NCBI RefSeq assembly: GCF_008932245.1
Contig: NZ_CP034909.1
Span: 2,480,001-2,544,000, forward strand
Length of the DNA stretch: 64,000 bases
Direction: 5' to 3'
Source: Sinorhizobium alkalisoli
Lineage (GTDB): Bacteria > Pseudomonadota > Alphaproteobacteria > Rhizobiales > Rhizobiaceae
In this document: positions 1 through 8,567 of the stretch, in pieces
How positions within the stretch are numbered: the first letter of the stretch is position 1
How the letters are laid out: every line of letters starts with the position of its first letter
Notes under the pieces: model-generated
Told to the model about the DNA's origin: nothing
Seen by the model: the letters and a program-made list of their open reading frames with translations, nothing else
The model's database searches: none
Translations under genes and position numbers: made by a program

Positions 1-105
1 GACGAAGACGACGAACTCGCCGTCATTGATATCCAGATCGATCGACGGGATCACGGCGTGGGCGCCGAAGACCTTCGAAACGTTCTTCAGTGTAATGCTT
101 CCCAT
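1..105 (-). CDS. smoK: Polyol ABC transporter ATP-binding subunit, N-terminal part only (SmoK-like)
   Basis: Reading the minus strand from an ATG at 105 gives [20 protein letters not shown] and then a stretch ending in DGEFVVFV, which is the usual N-terminus of MalK/UgpC/SmoK-type ATPases just before the Walker A loop. The rest lies outside the window. It sits 10 bases downstream of the permease gene stop, and an AAGGAAAC ribosome site overlaps that stop. Its place as last gene of a binding protein-permease-permease-ATPase operon supports the energy-coupling role in sugar alcohol import. Substrate is inferred from the neighbouring SmoE-like protein. Confidence 0.8.
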   Translation of the reverse strand, partial: MGSITLKNVSKVFGAHAVIPSIDLDINDGEFVVFV

Positions 106-115
106 TGTCGTTTCC

Positions 116-946
116 TTATTTGACCGCGCCGAAGGTGAGGCCCCGCACCAGTTGCTTCTGCGAGAACCAGCCGAGGATGAGGATGGGGGCGATCGCCATC
201 GTCGAGGCCGCCGACAGCTTCGCGTAGAAGAGGCCCTCGGGGCTCGAATAGGAGGCGATGAAGGCGGTCAGCGGCGCGGCACGTGCCGCGCTGAGATTGA
301 GCGTCCAAAACGCCTCGTTCCAGGCGAGAATGATGTTGAGCAGGAAGGTCGAGGCGATGCCGGGGATCGCCATCGGCGTCAGGACATAGATAATCTCCTT
401 GGCAAGCGATGCGCCGTCCATACGCGCCGCCTCGAGGATCTCGCCGGGGATTTCCTTGAAATAGGTGTAGAGCATCCAGATGATGATCGGCAGGTTGATC
501 AGCATCAGCACCAGGACCAGACCGACGCGGGTATCAAGCAACCCCGTATTGCGGAACATGAGATAGAGCGGCACCAGCACGCCGACCGGCGGCATCATCT
601 TGGTGGAGAGCATCCACATCAGCACGTCCTTCGTGCGTTTCGTCGGCGCAAAGGCCATCGCCCAAGCGGACGGAACGGCAATCACCAGGCCGAGCAGCGT
701 CGATCCGAAGGAAATGACGACCGAATTCATGAAGTGCTTGAAGTAGTCGGACCGGCTCTGCACCTCGAAATAGTTTTCCACCGTCCAATCGAAGAACAGA
801 AAGGCGGGCGGCGAGGCGATCGCCTGGGCTTCCGTCTTGAAACTCGTGAGGAACGTCCAGAGGATCGGGAAGAAGATGAGGATGCCGATGGTCCAGGCCG
901 CGGCGGTCGTCAGCAGCTTGCGCCGGGTCGAAACATTGCGTGCCAT
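116..946 (-). CDS. smoG: Polyol ABC transporter permease (SmoG-like)
   Basis: 276-residue inner-membrane permease of the MalG/carbohydrate type (CUT1 family). A short basic N-terminus ([10 protein letters not shown]) precedes the first membrane helix, and the cytoplasmic coupling loop EAARMDGAS near residue 190 is the EAA motif that contacts the ATPase. The C-terminus [12 protein letters not shown] is typical of the family. The gene follows the other permease gene after 4 bases, with GAGG as ribosome site, so the two are translated together as the heterodimeric channel. The specific name rests on operon order and on the similarity of the binding protein to SmoE. Confidence 0.85.
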   Translation of the reverse strand: MARNVSTRRKLLTTAAAWTIGILIFFPILWTFLTSFKTEAQAIASPPAFLFFDWTVENYFEVQSRSDYFKHFMNSVVISFGSTLLGLVIAVPSAWAMAFAPTKRTKDVLMWMLSTKMMPPVGVLVPLYLMFRNTGLLDTRVGLVLVLMLINLPIIIWMLYTYFKEIPGEILEAARMDGASLAKEIIYVLTPMAIPGIASTFLLNIILAWNEAFWTLNLSAARAAPLTAFIASYSSPEGLFYAKLSAASTMAIAPILILGWFSQKQLVRGLTFGAVK

Positions 947-950
947 TTGA

Positions 951-1835
951 TCAAGCCTCCAGCGTCTTGCCGATCATGCGCATCAGGAAGATTGCGACGA
1001 TATTCGCGAGGATGACGGCGATGATGCCGCCGGCGGATGCACCACCGACATCGAACTGCAGCAACGCCTGCGCGTAGACCAGGAAGGTGAGATTGGTGCT
1101 CTGCGTGCCGGGGCCGCCATTGGTGGTGACGAGGATCTCCGCAAAAACGGACAAGAGAAAGATCGTCTGGATCAGGATCACCACGGTGATCGCGCGCGAA
1201 AGGTGCGGCAGCACGAGATAGATGAAGCGGCTCCAGGCGCCGGCGCCGTCCATTTGGGCTGCCTCCTTCTGCTCCTCGTCGAGCGACTGCAGCGCCGTCA
1301 GGAGGATGAGCGTCGCAAACGGCAGCCATTGCCAGGCGACGATGAGGATAATGGAGAAAAGCGGCGCATTGGCGAGGAAGTCGAAGGGCTGCAGGCCGAC
1401 GAGCTTGGCGAGCCAGGCAAAAAGCCCGTTCACCGGATTCATGAACATGTTCTTCCAGACGAGCGCCGCAACGGTCGGCATGATCAAGAAGGGGGCGATG
1501 ACCAGGATGCGCACGATGCCCTGCCCGAACATCGGCTGGTCGAGCAAAAGCGCGAGCGCGATGCCTCCGGCGACAGTAATGAACAGCACGCCGAGGACGA
1601 TGGCGAGCGTGTTGAAGATTGCCTGGAAAAAGGCGGGATCCGTGAGGAAGTAGGTATAGTTGGAAAGGCCCGCAAACTCCTCCATTCCCGGCATCAGCAG
1701 ATTGTAGCGGAGCAGCGAGAAATAGATCGTCATCGACAGCGGAATGATCATCCAGGCCAGAAGCAGGAGCACCGAAGGTGCGATCATCAGCCGCGCGGCA
1801 GAGCGGGTGTGCAAGGTCGCCATCGCATTCCCCAT
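951..1835 (-). CDS. smoF: Polyol ABC transporter permease (SmoF-like)
   Basis: 294-residue inner-membrane permease of the MalF/carbohydrate type. Hydrophobic helices start at about residue 18 (MIAPSVLLLLAWMIIPLSM), and the EAA loop EAAQMDGAG lies near residue 190. A second ATG four codons in (MATLHT) is an alternative start. It lies between the binding protein gene and the second permease gene on the same strand. The 170-base spacer upstream contains strong hairpins (1897-1951 and 1963-1992) that probably set expression of the membrane genes below that of the binding protein. Confidence 0.85.
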   Translation of the reverse strand: MGNAMATLHTRSAARLMIAPSVLLLLAWMIIPLSMTIYFSLLRYNLLMPGMEEFAGLSNYTYFLTDPAFFQAIFNTLAIVLGVLFITVAGGIALALLLDQPMFGQGIVRILVIAPFLIMPTVAALVWKNMFMNPVNGLFAWLAKLVGLQPFDFLANAPLFSIILIVAWQWLPFATLILLTALQSLDEEQKEAAQMDGAGAWSRFIYLVLPHLSRAITVVILIQTIFLLSVFAEILVTTNGGPGTQSTNLTFLVYAQALLQFDVGGASAGGIIAVILANIVAIFLMRMIGKTLEA

Positions 1836-1896
1836 GAGGTGTCGGCGCTGTTGCGGAGCATGCGGGTCGCATGTGGAACGCGCCTGTCGCCGTTTT

Positions 1897-1951
1897 GAAA
1901 AGGCAGAGCGGAACGCGGATCGGGAAGGTTCGCCTTTTCCTCGTTCCGCTC
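1897..1951. other. Two interleaved inverted repeats in the smoE-smoF spacer
   Basis: GAAAAGGC at 1897-1904 is complementary to GCCTTTTC at 1932-1939, and GAGCGGAACG at 1906-1915 is complementary to CGTTCCGCTC at 1942-1951. All pairs are perfect. The order is A-B-A'-B', so the two stems cannot nest. The transcript can form one or the other, or a pseudoknot. The function is unknown. Confidence 0.5.
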
Positions 1952-1962
1952 CGGAGTTTGCC

Positions 1963-1992
1963 GGGGCGCCGGCCGGTTCCGGCCAGCACCCC
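1963..1992 (-). other. Stem-loop just downstream of the binding protein gene
   Basis: On the minus strand the left arm GGGGTGCTGGCCGG pairs fully with CCGGCCGGCGCCCC if two G-U pairs are allowed, around AA. It begins 14 bases after the smoE-like stop and has no T-run after it, so it is more likely a 3'-end stabiliser or processing element than a terminator. Confidence 0.6.
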
Positions 1993-2005
1993 GACCCTTG
2001 GGAGC

Positions 2006-3316
2006 TTACTTGATGTAGCCGGCGCGAGTCATTTCGCGCGTCGTCAGTTGCTGCGCATTGGCAAGCGCCTGGTCGACGCTGACCTGCCCGGCGAGGGCTG
2101 CGGAGAACTGCTGGCCGACTGCCGTGCCGATGCCCTGGAATTCCGGGATGGCCACGAATTGAACGCCGACATAGGGCACGGGCTTCACTGTCGGGTTTTT
2201 CGGATCCGCCGAATTGATGGATTCCAGCGTCATAGCCGCAAATGGCGCAGCCTTCTGGTATTCCGGATTCTCATACAGAGACTTGCGGGTACCCGGAGGG
2301 ACGTTGGCCCAGCCTTCCTTCTCCGCCACGAGTTTCAGGTAGTCCTTGCCGGTCGCCCAGGCGATGAACTTCTGGGCGGCGTCCGCCTTCTGCGAACCTG
2401 CCGGAATGGCAAGGCTCCAGGCCCACAGCCAGTTGCCGCGCTTGCCGAGCCCGGTATCCGGGGCCAGTGCAAAGCCCACCTTGTCGGCAACCGTGGACTC
2501 GTCGGGATTGGTCACGAAGGAGGCGGCGACGGTCGCGTCGATCCACATGCCACATTTCCCCGTCTGGAACAGCGACAGACTTTCGTTGAAGCCGTTGGAC
2601 GAGGCGCCGGGCGGGCCGGCATCGTTCATCAGCTTGACGTAGAAGTCGAGAGCGTTCTTCCATTCCGGCTGATCGAACTGCGGCTGCCAGTTCTCGTCGA
2701 ACCAGCGCGCGCCGAAGGAATTGGCGGTGGCCGTGAGGAAAGCCATGTTCTCGCCCCAGCCGGCCTTGCCACGCAGGCAGATGCCGTAGATCTCATTGCC
2801 CTTGTCGGTGATCTTTCGGGCCGCATCGGCGATGAACTCCCAGGTCGGCGCATCGGGCATGGTGAGCCCCGCCTTCTCGAACAGGTCCTTGCGGTACATG
2901 ACCATCGAGCTCTCGCCGTAGAACGGTGCGGCGTAGAGCTTGCCGTCGACCGTCAGGCCGCTGCGGATCGCCGGCAAAACGTCGTCGACATCATAGTCGG
3001 AGCCGAGATTGTCGAGCGGCAGAAGCCAGTCCTGCTTGGCCCAGATCGGCACTTCATAGGTCCCGATCGTCATGACGTCGTACTGACCGCCCTTCGTCGC
3101 GATGTCCGTGGTAACGCGCTGACGCAGCACGTTCTCCTCGAGCGTCACCCACTCGAGATCGATGTCCGGATTTTTCGACGTGAAATCGTCTGCCAGCTTC
3201 TGCATCCGAATCATGTCGCCATTGTTCACCGTCGCAATAGTCAGGGTCTCGGCCTGGGCCAAACCCGCCATAACGACCGCCGAGCACGTGCCCAGCAGGA
3301 ATGTTCTCAAATTCAT
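2006..3316 (-). CDS. smoE: Periplasmic polyol-binding protein of ABC transporter (SmoE-like)
   Basis: 436-residue extracellular solute-binding protein (family 1). The start at 3316 is chosen because it is preceded by GGGAGGAA and gives a clean signal peptide (MNLRTFLLGTCSAVVMAGLAQA, cut before ETLT). The mature part opens with LTIATVNNGDMIRMQKLADD and contains YGESSMVMYRKDLFEKAGL and WAWSLAIPAGSQ, typical of sorbitol/mannitol-binding SmoE proteins. It delivers polyols to the two downstream permeases. It heads the operon and is the gene nearest the regulator at 3524-4477. Substrate range (sorbitol, mannitol, perhaps others) is family knowledge, not visible in the sequence. Confidence 0.85.
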   Translation of the reverse strand: MNLRTFLLGTCSAVVMAGLAQAETLTIATVNNGDMIRMQKLADDFTSKNPDIDLEWVTLEENVLRQRVTTDIATKGGQYDVMTIGTYEVPIWAKQDWLLPLDNLGSDYDVDDVLPAIRSGLTVDGKLYAAPFYGESSMVMYRKDLFEKAGLTMPDAPTWEFIADAARKITDKGNEIYGICLRGKAGWGENMAFLTATANSFGARWFDENWQPQFDQPEWKNALDFYVKLMNDAGPPGASSNGFNESLSLFQTGKCGMWIDATVAASFVTNPDESTVADKVGFALAPDTGLGKRGNWLWAWSLAIPAGSQKADAAQKFIAWATGKDYLKLVAEKEGWANVPPGTRKSLYENPEYQKAAPFAAMTLESINSADPKNPTVKPVPYVGVQFVAIPEFQGIGTAVGQQFSAALAGQVSVDQALANAQQLTTREMTRAGYIK

Positions 3317-3523
3317 CGATTTCCTCCCAGAAGAACTGAGCATTTGCCTTGCTCGTGAGCAATTACTCACTTTTCGGGAAAAAATGTCAATGCGGATTCC
3401 ATGCTGCAGTGCAGAATGAAGCGCTAAATGGCTGTTTTCGCTGTAGTGTTCTTGGAGAAGTTCCGTTCGGGAGCGGCCGATCCGCAACCGCGGCGGCCTG
3501 GCCAAGTTCCGACTTGGGCGTTT

Positions 3524-4477
3524 TCAGGCCTTGAGCAGATATTCGGCCGTGTCTTCATCGGTGATGAGACCGTTGATGATTCCACCCCTCAAGGCAGCCC
3601 GCAGGGCCTCGTACTTGCGTGTTCCCTTGGCGATGCCGATCACCGCGGCGCGGTCGCGCGGCGGCAGCGGAATCGAGGCGACGCGCTCGTTGATGCTGCC
3701 CGTGAGCAAGGCGCCGTCATGGTCGAACATCCATCCACAGATCTCGCCGACGGCCCCCGCCGCCATCAATCCCGCCATTTCCTCCCGGGCGAGGAAGCCG
3801 TCCTCGCAGAGCGGTGCCTCGGCGCCGAGTTCGCCGACGCCGACGAAAACGGCATCGGCGCGGGCGCCGAGTTCCAGCGCCATCTTCACCAGGCTTTGCT
3901 TGTGCAGCACTTCGCGCTCTTCCGGCGACGAGACGAGAACCGGCAGCGGCATGGGGAAATGGCGCGCATTGATCACGTCCGCCATGCTGAAGATCACGTT
4001 GTAATAGGCAGCCGAACCATCGAGCCGAATATTGCCGGTGAGCGAGACGATGCGGTGCTGCGGACAGTCCATCGGCGGCAACTGGTCGATCGTCGCCTTC
4101 AGCGTCCTACCCGTGCCGACCGCGAGCACCACCGGCTCGGCGGATTTCAGCCAGCGCTCGATTTCCGTCGCCCCGGCCTCGGCGATGCCGACCGTCGTCG
4201 ACGCCGAGCCCGGGTCGCTCGGCACCACGTCCGCATATTTCAGCTCGTATCTGTCCTTGAGCCGGGCGGCCGCTTCCAGGCAGGCGGCGATCGGATGGTC
4301 GAGCCGCACCTTGACAAGCCGCTCGGCCATGGCAAGCGACACGAGGCGCTGCGCCGACTGGCGCGAAATGCCCATGATCGACGCAATCTCGTCCTGCGTG
4401 CGACCGGCAACATAATAGAGCCATCCGGCACGGGCAGCATCGTCCAGCCTGTTGTTGTTCTCCGGCTTGCGCGCCAT
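3524..4477 (-). CDS. SorC/DeoR-type sugar-binding transcriptional regulator of the polyol operon
   Basis: 317 residues. The ATG at 4477 is preferred to the upstream one at 4519 because AAGGAGG lies 6 bases before it. The N-terminal helix-turn-helix (about residues 15-55) includes AGRTQDEIASIMGISRQSAQRLV. The rest is a SorC-type phosphosugar-binding domain with VLAVGTGRTLKATIDQLP and DAVFVGVGELG. It lies 207 bases upstream of the smoE-like gene in the same orientation, so it is the likely local regulator of polyol uptake. The effector is unknown; members of this family usually bind phosphorylated sugars. Confidence 0.85.
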   Translation of the reverse strand: MARKPENNNRLDDAARAGWLYYVAGRTQDEIASIMGISRQSAQRLVSLAMAERLVKVRLDHPIAACLEAAARLKDRYELKYADVVPSDPGSASTTVGIAEAGATEIERWLKSAEPVVLAVGTGRTLKATIDQLPPMDCPQHRIVSLTGNIRLDGSAAYYNVIFSMADVINARHFPMPLPVLVSSPEEREVLHKQSLVKMALELGARADAVFVGVGELGAEAPLCEDGFLAREEMAGLMAAGAVGEICGWMFDHDGALLTGSINERVASIPLPPRDRAAVIGIAKGTRKYEALRAALRGGIINGLITDEDTAEYLLKA

Positions 4478-4606
4478 GGTTCGCCTCCTTCCTTTTGATT
4501 TGCTGCCACTATTTGGCATGCCCTGTCAAACCAGGGCGTAAATCGACCGGGCCTCGAGGAAAAAAGACCGCAAACTCTCCGGATTCGCGGAAGGCGCGTC
4601 CAAAAT

Positions 4607-4622
4607 TTTACCGTTTGATAAA
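4607..4622. promoter_or_regulatory. Candidate RutR-like operator upstream of preT
   Basis: TTTACCGTTTGATAAA agrees with the E. coli RutR consensus TTGACCA-N2-TGGTCAA at 10 of 14 fixed positions. It lies 52 bases upstream of the preT start. It is weaker than the site at 12171-12186 and is an inference from the consensus. Confidence 0.35.
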
Positions 4623-4674
4623 AAAATAAAGCGTGATACCGTTACCCATCCTGAGAAGACATTGGGAGCCAAAA

Positions 4675-6036
4675 ATGGGAACGACACAATCTGGGATTCT
4701 CGGCGGGCGCCTGCCGCTCGCGGAGTACGAAAAGAACTTTTCCGACCTACATCCGCCGCTCGACAGACACGAAGCGCTCGTGGCCGCGGACCGCTGTTAC
4801 TTCTGCCACGACGCGCCCTGCATGACGGCCTGTCCCACCTCCATCGACATTCCGCTGTTTATCCGACAAATCGCGACAGGCAACCCGATCGGCTCCGCCA
4901 AGACCATCTTCGACCAGAACATCCTGGGCGGCATGTGCGCCCGCGTCTGTCCCACCGAGACGCTCTGCGAACAGGCCTGCGTGCGCAACACCGCCGAGGA
5001 GCGGCCGGTCGAGATCGGGCGACTGCAGCGCTATGCGACCGACATCGCGATGAAGGAGAACAAGCAGTATTATGCGCGGGCGGCGTCTTCCGGCCGCAGG
5101 GTTGCGGTTGTCGGCGCAGGGCCTGCCGGCCTTGCCTGCGCCCATCGCCTCGCCGTCAACGGTCATGACGTGGTGATCTATGACGCGCGTGAAAAGTCCG
5201 GCGGTCTCAACGAATATGGGATTGCCGCTTACAAGTCGGTCGACGATTTCGCCCAGAAGGAGGTCGATTACGTGCTGTCGGTCGGCGGCATCGAGGTACG
5301 CCATGGTCAGGCGCTCGGCCGCGACTTCTCGCTCGCGGACCTCGCCGAGCAGCATGACGCCGTTTTCCTGGGTCTCGGCCTTGCGGGCGTCAACGCTCTC
5401 AGGACCGAAGGCGAGAATGCCGATGGAGTGGAGGACGCCGTGGATTTCATCGCGGCGCTACGCCAATCGAATACCAGGGCCGACATTCCGGTGGGTCGGC
5501 GGGTCGTCGTCCTCGGCGGCGGCATGACCGCCATCGACGCGGCCGTACAGGCAAAGCTGCTCGGGGCCGAAGAAGTGACGATCTGCTACCGCCGCGGCAA
5601 GGAGCACATGAACGCCTCCGAATTCGAGCAGGATCTGGCCACCTCCAAGGGTGTCACCATTCGCCACTGGCTGCAGCCAAAGCGTATAGCCGCGAAGGAC
5701 GGCAAGGTCGCCGGCATCGAGCTCGAATACACCACCCTCGAAGACGGCAAGCTGACGCCGACCGGGGAGACCGGCATCATTGCCGCCGACCAGATCTTCA
5801 AGGCGATCGGCCAGACCTTCGAAGCCTCCGGTCTCGGCGCGCTGCAGATGGAGGGCGGGCGCATTGCCGTCGATCAGGAGGGCCGCACCTCGCTGGCAAA
5901 AGTATGGGCGGGCGGCGACTGCGTGCACGGCGGCGAAGACCTGACCGTCTCGGCCGTCGCCATGGGACGCGACGCAGCCGAATCGATCAACCGGGCTCTC
6001 GCCGCGGAAGCGCCGCTGGCGAGCGCCGTTGCTTGA
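4675..6036 (+). CDS. preT: NAD(P)-dependent dihydropyrimidine dehydrogenase, FAD/Fe-S subunit PreT
   Basis: 453 residues from the ATG at 4675, which follows GGGAGCC; an in-frame GTG at 4633 has no such site. The N-terminal Fe-S region carries two cysteine clusters (CYFCHDAPCMTACP and CARVCPTETLCEQAC). Next comes the FAD fold VVGAGPAGLACAHRLA and the NAD(P) fold VVLGGGMTAIDAAVQ. The subunit takes electrons from NAD(P)H and passes them to PreA, which reduces uracil and thymine at the 5,6 bond. This resembles glutamate synthase small subunits, but adjacency to PreA settles the call. It is transcribed away from the polyol regulator. Confidence 0.92.
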   Translation: MGTTQSGILGGRLPLAEYEKNFSDLHPPLDRHEALVAADRCYFCHDAPCMTACPTSIDIPLFIRQIATGNPIGSAKTIFDQNILGGMCARVCPTETLCEQACVRNTAEERPVEIGRLQRYATDIAMKENKQYYARAASSGRRVAVVGAGPAGLACAHRLAVNGHDVVIYDAREKSGGLNEYGIAAYKSVDDFAQKEVDYVLSVGGIEVRHGQALGRDFSLADLAEQHDAVFLGLGLAGVNALRTEGENADGVEDAVDFIAALRQSNTRADIPVGRRVVVLGGGMTAIDAAVQAKLLGAEEVTICYRRGKEHMNASEFEQDLATSKGVTIRHWLQPKRIAAKDGKVAGIELEYTTLEDGKLTPTGETGIIAADQIFKAIGQTFEASGLGALQMEGGRIAVDQEGRTSLAKVWAGGDCVHGGEDLTVSAVAMGRDAAESINRALAAEAPLASAVA

Positions 6037-6067
6037 AAAGCGGAACAGGATCGAGAGGACGAGAACA

Positions 6068-7381
6068 ATGGCTGATCTTCGCAACAATTTTGTCGGGATC
6101 AAATCCCCGAACCCGTTCTGGTTGGCCTCGGCGCCGCCGACGGATAAGGCCTACAATGTCGAGCGGGCCTTCAAGGCCGGCTGGGGCGGCGTCGTCTGGA
6201 AGACGCTTGGCGAGGAAGGACCGCCGGTCGTCAACGTCAACGGCCCGCGCTACGGTGCCATCTGGGGCGCGGACAGGCGGCTTCTGGGCTTGAACAATAT
6301 CGAACTCATCACCGACCGCGACCTCTATGTGAACCTGCGCGAGATGAAGCAGGTGAAGATGAACTGGCCCGACCGGGCGCTGATCGCATCGATCATGGTG
6401 CCTTGCGTCGAGGAGGCGTGGAAGGCGATCCTGCCGCTCGTCGAGGAAACCGGTGCCGACGGCATCGAACTCAATTTCGGCTGTCCCCACGGCATGTCGG
6501 AGCGCGGCATGGGCTCCGCGGTCGGCCAGGTGCCGGAATATATCGAGATGGTCGTGCGCTGGTGCAAGCAGTATACCCGCATGCCGGTGATCACCAAGCT
6601 GACGCCGAACATCACCGACGTTCGCAAGCCCGCCCGCGCCGCCAAGGTCGGCGGCACCGACGCGGTCTCGCTGATCAACACGATCAACTCGATCACCTCG
6701 GTCAACCTCGACACCTTCTCGCCGGAACCGTCGATCGACGGCCGCGGCAGCCATGGCGGCTATTGCGGACCGGCGGTCAAGCCGATCGCGCTCAACATGG
6801 TCGCCGAGATCGCGCGCGACCCCGAGACCCGCGGCCTGCCGATCTCCGGCATCGGCGGCATCACCACTTGGCGCGATGCTGCCGAGTTCCTGGCGCTCGG
6901 CGCCGGCAACGTGCAGGTCTGCACGGCGGCGATGACCTACGGCTTCAAGATCGTCCAGGAAATGATCTCGGGCCTCTCCGAGTGGATGGACGCCAAGGGC
7001 CACAGATCGCTCGACGACATATGCGGTCGCGCCGTGCCGAATGTCACCGACTGGCAGTATCTCAACCTCAACTACGTCTCCAAGGCGAAGATCGACCAGG
7101 ACGCCTGCATCAAGTGCGGCCGCTGTCACATCGCCTGCGAGGACACCTCGCACCAGGCGATCACCCAGTTCGTCAACGGCGTGCGCCATTTCGAGGTGAT
7201 CGAGGAAGAGTGCGTCGGCTGCAACCTCTGCGTCAACGTCTGTCCCGTCGAGAACTGCATCACCATGGAGCCGCTCGCCGCCGGCACTCTCGACAGGCGC
7301 ACCGGCAAGCCGGTCGATCCGAACTACGCCAACTGGACGACCCACCCCAACAACCCGATGGCCCGCCAGGCCGCCGAGTAA
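6068..7381 (+). CDS. preA: NAD(P)-dependent dihydropyrimidine dehydrogenase, FMN subunit PreA
   Basis: 437 residues starting MADLRNNFVGIKSPNPF, 31 bases after preT. The first 330 residues form an FMN-binding TIM barrel of the dihydroorotate dehydrogenase class, with NFGCPHGMSERGMG and a glycine-rich GRGSHGGYCGPAVKPIAL loop. The C-terminus carries two [4Fe-4S] motifs, CIKCGRCHIACED and CVGCNLCVNVCPVENC. With PreT it performs the first step of reductive pyrimidine degradation. The later steps are encoded at 12315-15102. A bidirectional hairpin follows the stop. Confidence 0.93.
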   Translation: MADLRNNFVGIKSPNPFWLASAPPTDKAYNVERAFKAGWGGVVWKTLGEEGPPVVNVNGPRYGAIWGADRRLLGLNNIELITDRDLYVNLREMKQVKMNWPDRALIASIMVPCVEEAWKAILPLVEETGADGIELNFGCPHGMSERGMGSAVGQVPEYIEMVVRWCKQYTRMPVITKLTPNITDVRKPARAAKVGGTDAVSLINTINSITSVNLDTFSPEPSIDGRGSHGGYCGPAVKPIALNMVAEIARDPETRGLPISGIGGITTWRDAAEFLALGAGNVQVCTAAMTYGFKIVQEMISGLSEWMDAKGHRSLDDICGRAVPNVTDWQYLNLNYVSKAKIDQDACIKCGRCHIACEDTSHQAITQFVNGVRHFEVIEEECVGCNLCVNVCPVENCITMEPLAAGTLDRRTGKPVDPNYANWTTHPNNPMARQAAE

Positions 7382-7397
7382 GGGATGGAGCAACAAA

Positions 7398-7419
7398 GCC
7401 GCCGGGGAGCGCCGGCGGC
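7398..7419. terminator. Likely bidirectional terminator between preA and the dehydrogenase gene
   Basis: An 8-base perfect stem, GCCGCCGG (7398-7405) with CCGGCGGC (7412-7419), lies between two convergent genes. The flanking T content is modest, so efficiency is uncertain. Confidence 0.55.
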
Positions 7420-7439
7420 CTTCTGCATTTGCACTGGCG

Positions 7440-8462
7440 TCAGAACTCGATCACGACCTTGCCGAAAGGCCCGCGGTCGAGATGCGCGAGCGCCTCATTG
7501 AACTCCGTGAACTTGTAGCGCTTGTCGATCACCGGCTTCAGGCGCAAGCGATCGACCGCGCCGACCAAGTCTTCCAGCGCCCGGCGATGTCCGACGCTGA
7601 TGCCCTGCAGCACCGGCGACTTGAGAAGCAGCGGTGCTACGGGACCGGAAACCTCGAAGCCTTCGAGCACTCCGATCACCGAGATGCGCCCGTCCGGGGC
7701 GACCGCCTTCAGCGATTGGCCGAGAGCGGCGCCGCCGGCGATCTCAAGAATATGGTCGGCGCCATGGTCGCCGGTGAGCGCATAGACGCGCTCTACCCAG
7801 TCTTCGCTGAGGCGGTTGATGCCGTGGTCGGCGCCAAGCGCAAGCGCCTTCTCGAGCTTTTCCCGGCTGCTCGATGTGACGATCACTTCGGCGCCGACAG
7901 CCTTGGCGATCTGCAGGCCAAAGAGTGCGACGCCGCCCGTGCCCTGCACGACGACACGGTCGCCGGGCTTCAGATGACCCTTTTCGATCAGGGCGAACCA
8001 GGCAGTCAGGCCAGCGCAGGGCAGCGTGCTCGCCTCAGCGGCATCGAGACTTTTCGGCGCGGCGACGAACCAGTCCTCCGGAAAGGCGACATATTCCGAC
8101 ATCACGCCTGGATGGACGCCACCAAGCGTGTCATATGCAGGCGTCCTGCCGTTTCCGGGCCGCAGGCCGTCGAGCCAAACGGGCGCGAAGGTCGAGATCA
8201 CGCGGTCGCCGGCCTTGAAGCGAGTCACACCCTTGCCGACCGCTTCGACGACGCCGCTCATGTCCGAGGCCGGAACGAAGGGAAAAGTGAGAGCCAGGCC
8301 CATGCCGGATTCCAGTATCAGCTTGTCGCGATAGTTGAGCGACACCGCCGTCGTGCGAACAAGTACATCAAACTCGCCGATTTCGGGCACCCTGCGCTCC
8401 GCGATCTTCAGCTTATGCGGGCCAACAGCCTCGGTGCTCCATTCCTGCATCCATTTCGACAT
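7440..8462 (-). CDS. NAD(P)-dependent zinc-free alcohol dehydrogenase / quinone oxidoreductase family
   Basis: 340 residues from MSKWMQEWS (8462). It is a medium-chain dehydrogenase: a GroES-like N-terminal domain with LNYRDKLILESG and VPASDMSGVVEAVG, then a Rossmann fold with VVVQGTGGVALFGLQIAKA. The catalytic zinc cysteine of true alcohol dehydrogenases is replaced by Y (NYRDK), as in quinone oxidoreductase-like members. The substrate is unknown. It is divergent from the LysR gene at 8568, 105 bases away, which is the usual arrangement for a regulator and its target. Confidence 0.85.
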   Translation of the reverse strand: MSKWMQEWSTEAVGPHKLKIAERRVPEIGEFDVLVRTTAVSLNYRDKLILESGMGLALTFPFVPASDMSGVVEAVGKGVTRFKAGDRVISTFAPVWLDGLRPGNGRTPAYDTLGGVHPGVMSEYVAFPEDWFVAAPKSLDAAEASTLPCAGLTAWFALIEKGHLKPGDRVVVQGTGGVALFGLQIAKAVGAEVIVTSSSREKLEKALALGADHGINRLSEDWVERVYALTGDHGADHILEIAGGAALGQSLKAVAPDGRISVIGVLEGFEVSGPVAPLLLKSPVLQGISVGHRRALEDLVGAVDRLRLKPVIDKRYKFTEFNEALAHLDRGPFGKVVIEF

Positions 8463-8567
8463 GTTCGTTCCTTTCCAGTTGTTGTGCTGGGACGAACATA
8501 ATGTTGAAATGAGATCGCCAGTTGCGATAAGAATTCCCCTCATTGGTTCTTCAACGGACACAATCGC

